Source: Bifidobacterium colobi (GTDB lineage Bacteria > Actinomycetota > Actinomycetes > Actinomycetales > Bifidobacteriaceae). Taken from it: a stretch of DNA of 64,000 bases. The stretch lies in assembly GCF_018555455.1 (NCBI RefSeq), contig NZ_JAFEJU010000003.1, positions 310,001 to 374,000 on the forward strand, written 5' to 3'. Below the pieces are notes generated by a model, which made no database searches, was not told the origin of the DNA, and saw only the letters and a program-made list of their open reading frames with translations. Positions 53,931 to 64,000 of the stretch are shown one piece after another; position 1 is the first letter of the stretch, and each line of letters starts with the position of its first letter. The translations under genes and the position numbers were made by a program.

Positions 53931-56630
53931 ATGACGCAGCCGCAATATTCTCCAATTCAACCGCAGCCTGGACCGCAACCGTCGCCATTCCAGCCACAGC
54001 AGCCGCAGCAGCCACAGCAGCCACAGCCGATGTTTGGGCAGCCGCAGCAGCCGCAGTTCGCGCCGCAGCCGCCATATGCTCAACCGCTGGCATCACCGCT
54101 GATGCAGCCGCCGGCACAACCATATGCGCCACCGTACGCACCGCCATATGGTCAGCCACCGATGCAACAACCACCGATGCAACAGTCACCAATGCAGCCG
54201 CTGCCCAATCAGCCACAGCCACAGCAGGCAGGACTGCCACAGCCAAACGGACTGCCACCGATGAACCCGCAGGCCCAGGACTCTGGACTATCGATGATGC
54301 AGGATTATTTTGGGCAGCAGCCTCAGGAACCACAACGTGCACGTAAGCCTCAGCACTCTAGCGTCCAAGTGCTGCTGCTGATTCTCGGTGTCGCTTTGGT
54401 GACCATCGCCGTGCTGGCGTTCGCATCGTTCGCGTATACGCTCATCGGCGATATCGGTCGCGCGATTTCCATCGGCGTGGTCGGTCTCATCGCACTGGTC
54501 ATTGGCATGCTGCTCACCAAACGACTGCGCGTCACTGCGGAGGGATTGACATGGGCCGGTCTTGCGGCACTGTCCATCGATGCCGCACTGGTGAGCGATA
54601 TTCCACCGGTGGCCAAAGTGGTTGCTGATGGTATTTCCACAGGCATTATCATCGCGATGATTACCGTACTGGCCTATGGGCTGCGATTCATGGCCCCTTA
54701 TGTGGCCTTGCCTGATACGGGCAAGCGAGCACAGCCAGTTCCGCAACCGGGTGCTGATGCCGGCACTGTTGCCGGTGCTGTTGCCGCAGAACCATCTGAC
54801 CACCAGAACATGACCGCCAGCAAGACCGTCCCGGTGATGCCGCTCAGGGCCACCACCTTGTACGCCATGTGGTCGATTCCATATGCCGTATTGTCGCTGG
54901 CTTCGTCGCTTCCCATTACCAATAAGGATCTGCTCTGGCCGTTGGCGTTCATTATCACGGCCGCAAGCATGGTGCTTTTTGCCGCTTTGGTACGCGTGCC
55001 CTCACAGGGCCGCTACGCTGATTTCGAGTGGATGACCTCGCTGATCGTGGCCAGCATTGTTCTGGTGATCGCCGGCTTTTCCGCTTCGTTCACGTTGCAA
55101 AGCACCAAACCTCATTGGCTGGTCGCCATCACGTTCATCATGGTGCCCATTCTTTGGGCCGGCATGCTGCTGATTTTGCATCTGAGGAAGGCCTATCGCA
55201 CTGGCAAACCGGTCAACCCGGCACTCCGCATCGTACCCACGCTGGGGCTGGTTTGGTCGCTGACCACAGGTCCCGAATCCGTGCTGCGTGAAACGTTACT
55301 GCCGGTAATCAGCGACGATTGGGCATGGACCATCCCGGACATCATTTCGACACTTATTCTGGCGATCATACTGACGGTCAGCACACTGCTGTTTACCCGC
55401 AGCAAGACGCTCAGCCCTCACGAGCGTATTTCAGCCAGCGCAATGGGGGCGATACTTCTCTCGATTCTGTGCACTTCGTCGTTCTCGCAAAGCAGCACAC
55501 TGCAAGCGGTGATGGGCCTCGCTGGATACGTCATCATGCTTACGGTGAGCGCGGCGGCATGGCTGATATCCCTGCGGGCTTCTGTCGCGGCACAAGCAGA
55601 GACCGAAGCGCCGGCGGCCGACACTCGGATTCCTGCCCAGATGGCGGTGAGGCCAAACCGGGTGAAGCCAAACCAGACCAAGGCGACGCGCACCAATGGC
55701 GCGTCCCCGCGCACGCACACACCCAAACCCAAAGGATTCATGCCGTCCCCGTATATTCCGGAACGCAGCACCCAACCGCATCCGGAATCATTGCGCTCTC
55801 GTCCCTATCCCCCGGCTCCTGAAGATGCAGAAGTCAAGGCAATAGCGCAACCGGCATCAGCCGTCAATGTCATGGCAGCCGCCGTGCCGACAGCCGCGGC
55901 CACACCAATGCCATCGGCACCATTGGCGGCAAATCCGTATCCTGTGCAACCTCCTGCGCAGCCTTCCATGCAACCTCCTGCACAGCCTTGGGCGGTGTCG
56001 CCATACCCGATGCCGCCGGCACAACCCATGCGATCCACGCCCATGCCGCAGCAGCCGGCGCCTCGAACCGCATATCTGAGGAAAGACACCGTAACCTATC
56101 ATCTTTCCCCGTCGGCGCTTATCGTGACTGGCTTCTCCCTCGTCAGCGCCATTGCGCTGATACGTACTGCAGCCACTGAGGTAGACCCCTTCGTTCCGGT
56201 GGACGTCATCACCGCCCTTGCCGGTTTGGCAGCGCTGATCGTTGGCATTTGCTGCCTTCAGCTCAAGCCACGTCTCCGCAGCTGGCCCGCGCTGTGGCTC
56301 GGATTGACACTGCTCATGGTGCCGTCACTGCTGATGAGTTGGACCAACACCCCAGCATTGCCACGCACGATTGCACTGTTCACCATCGCCGTGATCGCAC
56401 TGCTTATTGGCGCCATCAGAGGACTGCAAGCACCATTGGTGTACGGCACGGTGATTCTCATCATCCATGTGATTACGGTGATTTGGCCGTGGCTTGCCGA
56501 ATTCTCCCGCCACTATTGGTGGGTTTGGCTGCTCGTCGGCGGCGTGATACTCATTGCCGCAGCAGCACGATACGAGGCGAGTCTCAAATCGATGCGCACG
56601 TTGGCCGCTCGCATCAGCGACCTGCGCTAA
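53931..56630 (+). CDS. Large Pro/Gln-rich polytopic membrane protein (SCO7613-like)
   Basis: 899 residues. The first 130 are disordered and made of Pro-Gln/Pro-Met-Gln repeats (QPQQPQQPQQPQP, PPMQQPPMQQSPMQP). Two bundles of membrane helices follow (about 148-560 and about 725-890), separated by a Pro/Ala-rich cytoplasmic loop (about 570-715). The helices begin VLLLILGVALVTIAVLAFASF, and the second bundle is a weaker repeat of the first. The design resembles actinobacterial SCO7613-type membrane proteins of unknown function. Start 53931 with AGGTGGG 5 bases upstream; the GTG at 53922 is within that site. Confidence 0.75.
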   Translation: MTQPQYSPIQPQPGPQPSPFQPQQPQQPQQPQPMFGQPQQPQFAPQPPYAQPLASPLMQPPAQPYAPPYAPPYGQPPMQQPPMQQSPMQPLPNQPQPQQAGLPQPNGLPPMNPQAQDSGLSMMQDYFGQQPQEPQRARKPQHSSVQVLLLILGVALVTIAVLAFASFAYTLIGDIGRAISIGVVGLIALVIGMLLTKRLRVTAEGLTWAGLAALSIDAALVSDIPPVAKVVADGISTGIIIAMITVLAYGLRFMAPYVALPDTGKRAQPVPQPGADAGTVAGAVAAEPSDHQNMTASKTVPVMPLRATTLYAMWSIPYAVLSLASSLPITNKDLLWPLAFIITAASMVLFAALVRVPSQGRYADFEWMTSLIVASIVLVIAGFSASFTLQSTKPHWLVAITFIMVPILWAGMLLILHLRKAYRTGKPVNPALRIVPTLGLVWSLTTGPESVLRETLLPVISDDWAWTIPDIISTLILAIILTVSTLLFTRSKTLSPHERISASAMGAILLSILCTSSFSQSSTLQAVMGLAGYVIMLTVSAAAWLISLRASVAAQAETEAPAADTRIPAQMAVRPNRVKPNQTKATRTNGASPRTHTPKPKGFMPSPYIPERSTQPHPESLRSRPYPPAPEDAEVKAIAQPASAVNVMAAAVPTAAATPMPSAPLAANPYPVQPPAQPSMQPPAQPWAVSPYPMPPAQPMRSTPMPQQPAPRTAYLRKDTVTYHLSPSALIVTGFSLVSAIALIRTAATEVDPFVPVDVITALAGLAALIVGICCLQLKPRLRSWPALWLGLTLLMVPSLLMSWTNTPALPRTIALFTIAVIALLIGAIRGLQAPLVYGTVILIIHVITVIWPWLAEFSRHYWWVWLLVGGVILIAAAARYEASLKSMRTLAARISDLR

Positions 56631-56660
56631 GCTGCTCGTCCAGATCAATAAATCCATATC

Positions 56661-56700
56661 AATAGGCTCTTCGCTCCATCGCGGAGAGCCTATTGTTCTT
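56661..56700 (+). terminator. Terminator between membrane protein and amrS
   Basis: AATAGGCTCTTCGC / GCGGAGAGCCTATT, one mismatch, 6-base loop, then GTTCTTTCG. Confidence 0.85.
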
Positions 56701-56738
56701 TCGTCTCGCCGCTCTACGTGCTCTGCGGTTGTGCGTTC

Positions 56739-57815
56739 TCACCACCGGCCGGCAATCGGCGTACCGCATTCGGGGCAGCGCCCATCGGTGCCGCTTAACC
56801 GGTCGGTGATGATGCGATACCAGTCGCGTTCAATCAGCACTGCCCGGCACTTCGGGTTCGGGCAGTATGTGGTGTCGCCGGCGTGATCGTGCACGTTGCC
56901 GGTGTACATATAGTGCAGTCCTTCGTTCATGGCAATCGTGCGTGCGCGGGTCAACGTGCCGTGCGGGGTCGGCTCAATATCCTGCATTTTCCAAGCTGGG
57001 TGGAAAGCGGAGAAATGCAGCGGCACATCATGGCCAAGATGCTCTCGAATCCACGCGCATTCGGCGTGAATCTGCGCATCATCATCGTTGAGGCCGGGAA
57101 TCAATAGCGTGGTGAGTTCCACCCACACGTGATCGCCGCTTGGCGTGCGCGCCTCGTTCACCGCATAGTCGATGGTGTCGAGCACATCGTTGAGATGCGT
57201 GCCGGTCACTTTCCAATAGAAATCCTCGGTGAAGCCTTTCAAATCGATGTTCGCCGCATCCATCGCCGCGTAGAACTCCGGCCGTGCCGCGGCACTCATG
57301 TATCCGGCGGTCACGGCAATCGGATGAATGCCCCGCTCGCGGCATGCTTGAGCGGTATCAATCGCATATTCCGCGAACACGATTGGATCATTGTAGGTGA
57401 ACGCCACCGAGTCGATGCCTCGGTCCGCCGCCACTTGTGCAATCTTCTCCGGACTGGCTTCCACGCCAAGCCTATCGAAGTCACGAGCCTTGGAAATATC
57501 CCAGTTCTGGCAGAATCGGCATCCGGAATTGCAGCCGGCGGTACCGAAACTCAGCACGCTGGACCCCGGATGGAAATGGTTGAGCGGCTTTTTCTCCACT
57601 GGGTCCACGGCGAATCCCGAGCTGCGGCCATAGGTGTCCGACACGATAACGCCATCATGATTGGAGCGGACGAAGCAGAATCCTCGTTGCCCAGGCTTCA
57701 GCACGCAGCGCCGTGGGCACAGTTCGCAGCGCGCGCGTTTGCTGCCATCATCGTATTTCGTCTGCCAGCGGCCGATGGCAGCTGCCGGCACTGTGGAATA
57801 ATCAGTGCTCGGCAT
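56739..57815 (-). CDS. amrS: AmmeMemoRadiSam radical SAM enzyme
   Basis: 358 residues. An N-terminal zinc-like pair of motifs (CELCPRRCVLKPGQRGFC, about 30-47) precedes the radical SAM core with GCNSGCRFCQNW (about 94-102) and the SAM-binding SVAFTYNDP. A C-terminal rubredoxin-like cysteine set (CPNPKC...CPECG) is present. AmrS enzymes always sit with Memo and AMMECR1 proteins; the substrate of the trio is not established to my knowledge. Its start overlaps the stop of the preceding Memo-AMMECR1 gene by 14 bp, so the pair is translationally coupled. Confidence 0.92.
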   Translation of the reverse strand: MPSTDYSTVPAAAIGRWQTKYDDGSKRARCELCPRRCVLKPGQRGFCFVRSNHDGVIVSDTYGRSSGFAVDPVEKKPLNHFHPGSSVLSFGTAGCNSGCRFCQNWDISKARDFDRLGVEASPEKIAQVAADRGIDSVAFTYNDPIVFAEYAIDTAQACRERGIHPIAVTAGYMSAAARPEFYAAMDAANIDLKGFTEDFYWKVTGTHLNDVLDTIDYAVNEARTPSGDHVWVELTTLLIPGLNDDDAQIHAECAWIREHLGHDVPLHFSAFHPAWKMQDIEPTPHGTLTRARTIAMNEGLHYMYTGNVHDHAGDTTYCPNPKCRAVLIERDWYRIITDRLSGTDGRCPECGTPIAGRW

Positions 57816-59553
57816 ACGCGCTCACCTCGTATCGTTCACAAGTGATTTCGCCGTCATGCCAGTCATACGATGGCGCAATGCCAGCTTTGGCCAGCAGATG
57901 CGAAACGAAATCATGCGGTACCTGCAACTGCTCCCAGACTTGCGGCAGGAAGGTGGCTCTACGGCCGTGACGGTCGGTCAGAATAAGACCATCGATGCCG
58001 GGCCGCAGTGTTTGCTCAAGTTCAGTGCGCGACTGTACCGGCAGCGGACTCGGCTTGCCAAGTACCGAAACCTCCACGTGGAGCAGCGGATATTCATCTT
58101 TGCTCACCGGGAAGAATCGCGGGTCATGGGCCGCGGCATCCACGGCATGATCCGCCACATCCTTGCCAAGCGCCCGGTAGGCTTCCAATGTGCCGATGCA
58201 GCCACGCAGCTGACCGTGTTCGGTCAAAGTCACAAAGCTGGCACCGGGCTCGTCCAGCCAAGGATTGCTGCTGATGATTACTTCCGGACTGTTGCTTGGG
58301 TCATTCTCGAGTCCCAGATGCTGGCGAATGGCCGCGCGTGCGAGACTGAGCAGTGCTGTGCGACGATTTGCCTCATCTACTTGCTCTGCTGACGTACGAC
58401 TGGCGGAATCCTGCTTGGAATCATTACTGACATGATTATCGACATGAGTTCTGGAGGCAGACTCAGTGCTGTTGCCGGTAGCTTCGCTTTGCCATACCGC
58501 GAACGACGCATAGCCGACCACGGGCTCGTCGGGATCGTCCATCGCGGGGCGCGGCTTGCCGGCGAGCGCCACCACGCCATCGTCGCCGGAAGTGCTGCGG
58601 CAGAGGAGCCGTAAGTCGAACTGCGGGTTTGTGGGCGTGGCGGTATTCTCCTGCGACGAATCAGCTGTTTCACGAGATGTTTCACGCTTTGCCGAGTCGA
58701 GTCCGCGGGTCAGTACGTCGAGCAGCCCGTTGATAGGGTACGCGCCGCACGCCCTGCGCGGATGGATCGGCAGCCGCAAGTGCGCAATATTGTCTATGGT
58801 CTCGTCATCCAGCTGGCGCGCATAGGCTTCTGGATGGTAGTGCGATAAATCAGAGCTGATGACGATGACCGTCTCCGGGCCTCCCCACAGTGAACGCAGC
58901 ACGTCACCGACTTCTTCGGGGCTGGCATCCCCGGCGTTCAGCGGCACAATGCTCAGGTCAGGGCCGAATATGGTTTGCAGGAATGGGATCTGCACTTCCA
59001 CCGCATGCTCGTGCGCATGTGTAGGATCGTTGACAATCAGCGCCGAATCTGGAACATTAGGATGCGCATGCATACCGGAACGCAACGGCTCATCAGCTGC
59101 CAGTCCCAAAGCCCTGCGCTCTGCATTCACATCTACTGATGCCTCACCTAGCGGCGTTGCAAATGCCGTTGCCGTAGAACAGGCGACGCCACGCACGGCA
59201 ACACGGTGGGTGGGCCCCACAATCACCGCACGGGTCACACTTCCCCGCCCCCGTTCAAGCAAAGCGTAGGCGAGCGCCGCAGTCGTACCGGAATACACGT
59301 ATCCAGCGTGCGGCACAATCACTGCTTTCGGCACACCTGCCGGCAGCTGCGGCGCTAGTTCTTTGAGCAGCGCGCGGCCGTAGTCAAGCTGGGTATTGAT
59401 CAGCTGCTTGAGCCGAGTCCTATCCGCCGGGTAGAACGTGCCGGCAACCGCAGCCGGGCGCACATACCCTTGCCGAGCACTGTTGCCTGCGCTCGCTGCG
59501 CTCCTTGTAGTACTGCGAACATCCTTGTTCTGATGGATATCGAAACTCACCAT
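57802..59553 (-). CDS. Memo-AMMECR1 fusion protein
   Basis: 583 residues joining AmmeMemoRadiSam B and A. The Memo half (about 30-375) is related to extradiol dioxygenases and keeps the metal-type histidines in VIVPHAGYVYSG, HEHAVEVQIPFLQ, and SSDLSHYHP. A variable Ser/Thr/Glu linker (about 300-325 and 385-420) leads to the AMMECR1 half (about 420-575; GASFVTLTEHGQLRGCIGTLEA with its conserved Arg-Gly-Cys-Ile-Gly, DPRFFPVSKDEYP). Start 59553 has GGGGTGG 5 bases upstream; the GTG at 59562 is within it. Encoded before amrS in the same operon. Confidence 0.92.
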   Translation of the reverse strand: MVSFDIHQNKDVRSTTRSAASAGNSARQGYVRPAAVAGTFYPADRTRLKQLINTQLDYGRALLKELAPQLPAGVPKAVIVPHAGYVYSGTTAALAYALLERGRGSVTRAVIVGPTHRVAVRGVACSTATAFATPLGEASVDVNAERRALGLAADEPLRSGMHAHPNVPDSALIVNDPTHAHEHAVEVQIPFLQTIFGPDLSIVPLNAGDASPEEVGDVLRSLWGGPETVIVISSDLSHYHPEAYARQLDDETIDNIAHLRLPIHPRRACGAYPINGLLDVLTRGLDSAKRETSRETADSSQENTATPTNPQFDLRLLCRSTSGDDGVVALAGKPRPAMDDPDEPVVGYASFAVWQSEATGNSTESASRTHVDNHVSNDSKQDSASRTSAEQVDEANRRTALLSLARAAIRQHLGLENDPSNSPEVIISSNPWLDEPGASFVTLTEHGQLRGCIGTLEAYRALGKDVADHAVDAAAHDPRFFPVSKDEYPLLHVEVSVLGKPSPLPVQSRTELEQTLRPGIDGLILTDRHGRRATFLPQVWEQLQVPHDFVSHLLAKAGIAPSYDWHDGEITCERYEVSAYAEH

Positions 59554-59594
59554 AACGACCACCCCTAAGTATTATGGTAGTCGTCTCAGTCCAA

Positions 59595-61007
59595 TCAAAA
59601 CAAAGCATCCTGGGCGAAGTCGTCATCAGCATCGTCGAGCGCGGTGGCGGACGGCTTGAAGGCGGATGGACCTTCTTGGGCGAGCTGATCGCTGGCGGCT
59701 GCGGAAGCATCGCGCAAGGTGCCGTCGAGCGTCACGGCATCCGGTGAGACGAGGAACATGCGATTATTGACACCGGCCAAATACAGTCCGCCCAGCGATT
59801 CCACGCGGGACAATGCCACGTACCCCATGCCGGGGGCGAAGGTGCGGCGCAAATCCATCACCGCGCGGTCGAGCGTCATGCCTTGGGACTTGTGAATCGT
59901 GATGCCCCACGCACAGCGCAACGGCACCTGCGAAACCGAAGCCAGCACGGTTTCGCCATCCATCATCTCCCATGTGGCCGGCTTCATCGTCACGATATTG
60001 CCGTTCTCGAATTCCACAATCGGCCAGCCACCCTTAGCCTCAGGCGCGAATGCGCGCACCGTTCCCAGCGAACCGTTGACGAACTGCCGGTCGGCATCAT
60101 TGCGCAATGCCATAACCGCCGCACCTATCTTGAGCACCAAATGCTCCGGGGCGAGCATGTTCTTCTTCAGCCGGTCCACCAGATTCACCGGACCAGCAGT
60201 CTCGGCAAAGAACTCATGGCTTTCGCTTGGAATCTGGCGCAATCGCAAATCGTTCAGCCCATCAGCCTGGCGATTCACTGGGAACAGATGCACTGCCACT
60301 TTGCCGGGCTCCGGCATGACTCCTAGGCGAGTCACCAATGCGTCGAGATCGCTTTGGGTCACGTTGCTTTCGCGAATGTCGGTGAGCACGGTGAGCAACG
60401 CACCGGTGTCTTGCCTGTGCTGCTCGGTCAGATAGCAGATGGCGGGATTCAGCTCATCCCATACCAACGATTCAGTGACGAATCCTTCCGGATTTCTGCC
60501 AGCCTTGGCATACTGCTCACGAGCTGCCACAAATTCAGGTGTCGGCGCAATCACATCATTATTGCGCCCGGAAACGGAAACCGGCGGCAGCTGGAAGAAG
60601 TCGCCGGAGAGCACAACTTGAATACCGCCGAAAGGTCTGGGATCGCGGCGGACTGCACGGCAAACCTGATCGACCATGTCGAACAGCCAGGCGTGCATCA
60701 TGGACACTTCATCGATAACAAGAATGTCGGTGGCCTGAATCTTGCGTTTGCGGCGGGTTTTGATGAGCTTCAGCAGATTGGCGGTCAAGCTTGTGGCCAC
60801 GCCTATGCCACTCCACGAGTGAATGGTCTGCCCATTGATATGCGTGGATGCTATACCTGTGGACGCAGTGACCGCCACATCAGCGCCGTCGGCCCTAGCC
60901 TGACGAATGAACTCGTTGAGCGTGTAGGTCTTGCCGGCACCGGGAGCGCCGGTCAAGAAGACATTCGCACCGGCATTCAGGATGGCTAGGGCTTCGCTTT
61001 GGCGCAT
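59595..61007 (-). CDS. PIF1-like AAA helicase
   Basis: 470 residues of superfamily 1B. Walker A GAPGAGKT (about 20-27), VTASTGIAST, Walker B LVIDEVSMMHAWLFDM, QVVLSGDFFQLPPV, and the C-terminal motifs CAWGITIHKSQGMTLDRAVMD and GYVALSRVESLGGLYL. Compact PIF1/RecD2-like 5'-3' DNA helicase, often annotated as AAA family ATPase. Between orn and the Memo gene on one strand; 13 bp separate it from orn. Confidence 0.9.
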   Translation of the reverse strand: MRQSEALAILNAGANVFLTGAPGAGKTYTLNEFIRQARADGADVAVTASTGIASTHINGQTIHSWSGIGVATSLTANLLKLIKTRRKRKIQATDILVIDEVSMMHAWLFDMVDQVCRAVRRDPRPFGGIQVVLSGDFFQLPPVSVSGRNNDVIAPTPEFVAAREQYAKAGRNPEGFVTESLVWDELNPAICYLTEQHRQDTGALLTVLTDIRESNVTQSDLDALVTRLGVMPEPGKVAVHLFPVNRQADGLNDLRLRQIPSESHEFFAETAGPVNLVDRLKKNMLAPEHLVLKIGAAVMALRNDADRQFVNGSLGTVRAFAPEAKGGWPIVEFENGNIVTMKPATWEMMDGETVLASVSQVPLRCAWGITIHKSQGMTLDRAVMDLRRTFAPGMGYVALSRVESLGGLYLAGVNNRMFLVSPDAVTLDGTLRDASAAASDQLAQEGPSAFKPSATALDDADDDFAQDALF

Positions 61008-61020
61008 TCTTGGTTTCGTT

Positions 61021-61671
61021 CTACTTATTCAGCAGGCTGGTGGCTACGATTTGCTCGGCAATGGCCTTGGCCTGGGCATCATCCGGACCGGGGGCCGGAG
61101 CCATGAATGCCTTGCGGTAGTAGCGCAGCTCATCAAGGGATTCGATGATGTCTGCGAGCGCACGGTGACCGCCGTTCTTCGGCGGACGGTTCTCGTACAC
61201 GGCCGGGTACCAGCGGCGGGCAAGTTCCTTGAGGGTGCTCACGTCCACACTGCGATAGTGCAGGTGGCTCATCAGATTCGGCATGTAATGGTCAAGGAAC
61301 TTCTTGTCGGAGCCGATAGTGTTGCCGGCGAGCAGCGGCTTCACGCCTTCCGGGGTGAAACGAAGCACATAGTCGGTGACCTTCTTTTCGGCTTCTTCAA
61401 GGCTCAGGCCGTTTTCCCACTCGTTAATCAGACCGGAGCGGGTGTGCATGTTGCGCACAAAGTCGTTCATATGGTCCACGGCCTTCTGGCTGGGCTTGAT
61501 GACGAAGTCCACGCCCTCGTCCAGCACATTTAGGTCGAAGTCGGTGGGTACCACGGACACCTCGACCAGCTCGTCGCCGCCGAAGATATCCAATCCGGTC
61601 ATTTCGCAGTCAATCCAGATCAGGCGCGAATCCTTGGCGCTGTAGGTTTCCGCATCATGGCTGTCTACCAT
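61021..61671 (-). CDS. orn: Oligoribonuclease
   Basis: 216 residues, DEDDh 3'-5' exoribonuclease that degrades 2-5-base RNAs and pGpG-type linear dinucleotides. Catalytic set: [12 protein letters not shown] (Asp, Glu), [15 protein letters not shown], and the terminal His/Asp in [14 protein letters not shown]. It is longer than the enterobacterial protein by a C-terminal tail. Start [10 protein letters not shown] with AGAGG upstream. Confidence 0.96.
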   Translation of the reverse strand: MVDSHDAETYSAKDSRLIWIDCEMTGLDIFGGDELVEVSVVPTDFDLNVLDEGVDFVIKPSQKAVDHMNDFVRNMHTRSGLINEWENGLSLEEAEKKVTDYVLRFTPEGVKPLLAGNTIGSDKKFLDHYMPNLMSHLHYRSVDVSTLKELARRWYPAVYENRPPKNGGHRALADIIESLDELRYYRKAFMAPAPGPDDAQAKAIAEQIVATSLLNK

Positions 61672-61775
61672 GTTTTGCCTCTTTTCTTCGTTTCACCCGT
61701 TATTGCAAGAACAGTTCAGACTATACCCCAGCGCCTACAAGCCTCATGCAGGACGTCTTTCCTGAAAACTTCCTT

Positions 61776-61820
61776 TGACTGTAGGTTTTTGAACGAAATA
61801 TGTCCAAAACCCTACAGTCA
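61776..61820. repeat. Inverted repeat upstream of orn
   Basis: TGACTGTAGG (61776-61785) and CCTACAGTCA (61811-61820) with T-rich/A-rich inner flanks; CCTACAG occurs once more at 61832. It may regulate orn. 61672-61995 contains no gene. Confidence 0.5.
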
Positions 61821-61908
61821 GAGTGGAATTTCCTACAGCGACCGTTCAATTCCCTTCAGTCAATCAATGTATTCCATGTACTTGATGGGGACTGAGGGCA
61901 CATACACG

Positions 61909-61936
61909 AAAAGGGCCCGCCTGAGCGAGCCCTTTC
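61909..61936 (-). terminator. Terminator of guaB
   Basis: AAAGGGCCCGC-CTGA-GCGAGCCCTTT with one mismatch; on the minus strand TTTTCG follows. Confidence 0.8.
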
Positions 61937-61995
61937 AGCAGTAATCAAGTAATCAGACCTGGCCTATCCAGCAATCAGACAAGCCGGCAGTCGGA

Positions 61996-63573
<1,578 letters not shown>

Positions 63574-63714
63574 CTAACGCGACACACTGCTGTTAGCGGT
63601 CACAATTTCATCAAGAATAACTGACCTAATCCGATGCCTTCAGGCTGATTCCGCACTGTGGTCATGACTGTGGTCACGCCTGAGGTCACTGCGCTGGCTA
63701 TGCCCGGGCAGCAA

Positions 63715-64000
63715 TCATGCGCCATGCTGTTGGGTATGACTCTGCTCAGCCACGGCGACATCAGCTGCGATGGCGGCAGCCGGCGAGGCAGCAGTCGTAT
63801 TGTCCGCAGTAGTACTGGCAGCATCCGCACTGTCAGCAGCATCACCATCAGCTTCAGCAGCACCCGCCGCATCATCAGCGCCCTTCGCCTTACCCGCCGG
63901 CATGGTCACATGCCGTGCGCCTTCACGAACCGCCTCCATAGCGAGGCTTTCCGCGCGCAGTTCAGGAATGCGATGTTTCAGATACGGATACATGGTGGCC
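63715..64000 (-). CDS. C-terminal end of an unidentified protein (cut by window edge)
   Basis: About 95 codons are visible and the frame stays open to the window edge, so this is probably the end of a longer gene rather than a 92-residue protein from the ATG at 63993. The visible part has MYPYLKHRIPELRAES then a long Ala/Asp/Thr-rich tail of low complexity (AAGAAEADGDAADSADAAS). No family recognised. The 170 bp between it and guaB show nothing definite. Confidence 0.5.
   Translation of the reverse strand, partial: ATMYPYLKHRIPELRAESLAMEAVREGARHVTMPAGKAKGADDAAGAAEADGDAADSADAASTTADNTTAASPAAAIAADVAVAEQSHTQQHGA

Noticed and set aside
53863-54342. Ala/Val-rich minus-strand frame opposite the Pro/Gln-rich head
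   Set aside because: Low-complexity mirror of the CAG/CCG repeats; no ribosome site.

Overview
The window is chromosomal DNA of a bifidobacterium, most probably Bifidobacterium longum (subsp. longum-like). The grounds are the GC-rich coding style, actinobacterial-type DapD and ProS, and above all a gene pair that looks like the lacto-N-biosidase LnbX and its dedicated chaperone LnbY, which are known from B. longum. Most of it is ordinary core genome; the accessory parts are short.

Layout. 1-3.95 kb: a glycan-use unit of GH42 beta-galactosidase (cut by the left edge), an MFS sugar transporter and a TetR regulator, with two matching 20-bp operators. 4.1-5.4 kb: a GCS2-type glutamate-cysteine ligase. 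5.7-11.6 kb: the secreted, cell-wall-anchored GH136-type enzyme LnbX and LnbY. 11.7-17 kb: a 1745-residue fusion of 2-hydroxyacyl-CoA dehydratase activases with dehydratase-like domains. 17.0-19.1 kb: palindromic repeats and a DUF4143 ATPase inserted at the 3' end of nrdG, bounded by a perfect 56-bp direct repeat. 19.06-22.3 kb: anaerobic ribonucleotide reductase nrdG/nrdD with a candidate NrdR box pair. 22.7-24.4 kb: xseA-xseB.

24.6-34.6 kb: acyl-CoA ligase, a double CMD-domain protein, nucleoside 2-deoxyribosyltransferase, a GNAT enzyme, tRNA-Arg(CCU), a membrane-anchored EEP-family hydrolase, Ppx/GppA, an aminotransferase and an oxidoreductase (divergent across a large nested palindrome), and a second GNAT. 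34.7-44.2 kb: SWIM-SNF2 helicase divergent from a WYL regulator, then dapD, gltA and map. 44.3-47.7 kb: a small low-GC island with a tiny protein, a possible structured RNA, the stump of an ABC-3C-type ATPase, a very AT-rich membrane protein and a peptidoglycan-binding/DUF1906 protein. 47.9-64 kb: HdeD-like protein, PepO, a second-type Ssb, ProS, a large Pro/Gln-rich membrane protein, AmrS with a Memo-AMMECR1 fusion, a PIF1-like helicase, Orn, GuaB and the end of an unidentified gene.

How it fits together. LnbX would cut lacto-N-tetraose outside the cell, and the GH42/MFS/TetR unit a few kb away would import and hydrolyse galactosides; physical linkage is seen, co-function is inferred. NrdDG, XseAB, Ssb, Orn and the PIF1-like helicase serve nucleotide and DNA/RNA metabolism of an anaerobe. 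The most unusual observations are the 56-bp repeat flanking the ATPase gene, the symmetric palindrome at 32.7-32.9 kb, the paired TetR operators, the low-GC island and the inverted DnaA boxes upstream of ssb. I found no CRISPR array, no rRNA and no intact insertion sequence or prophage.
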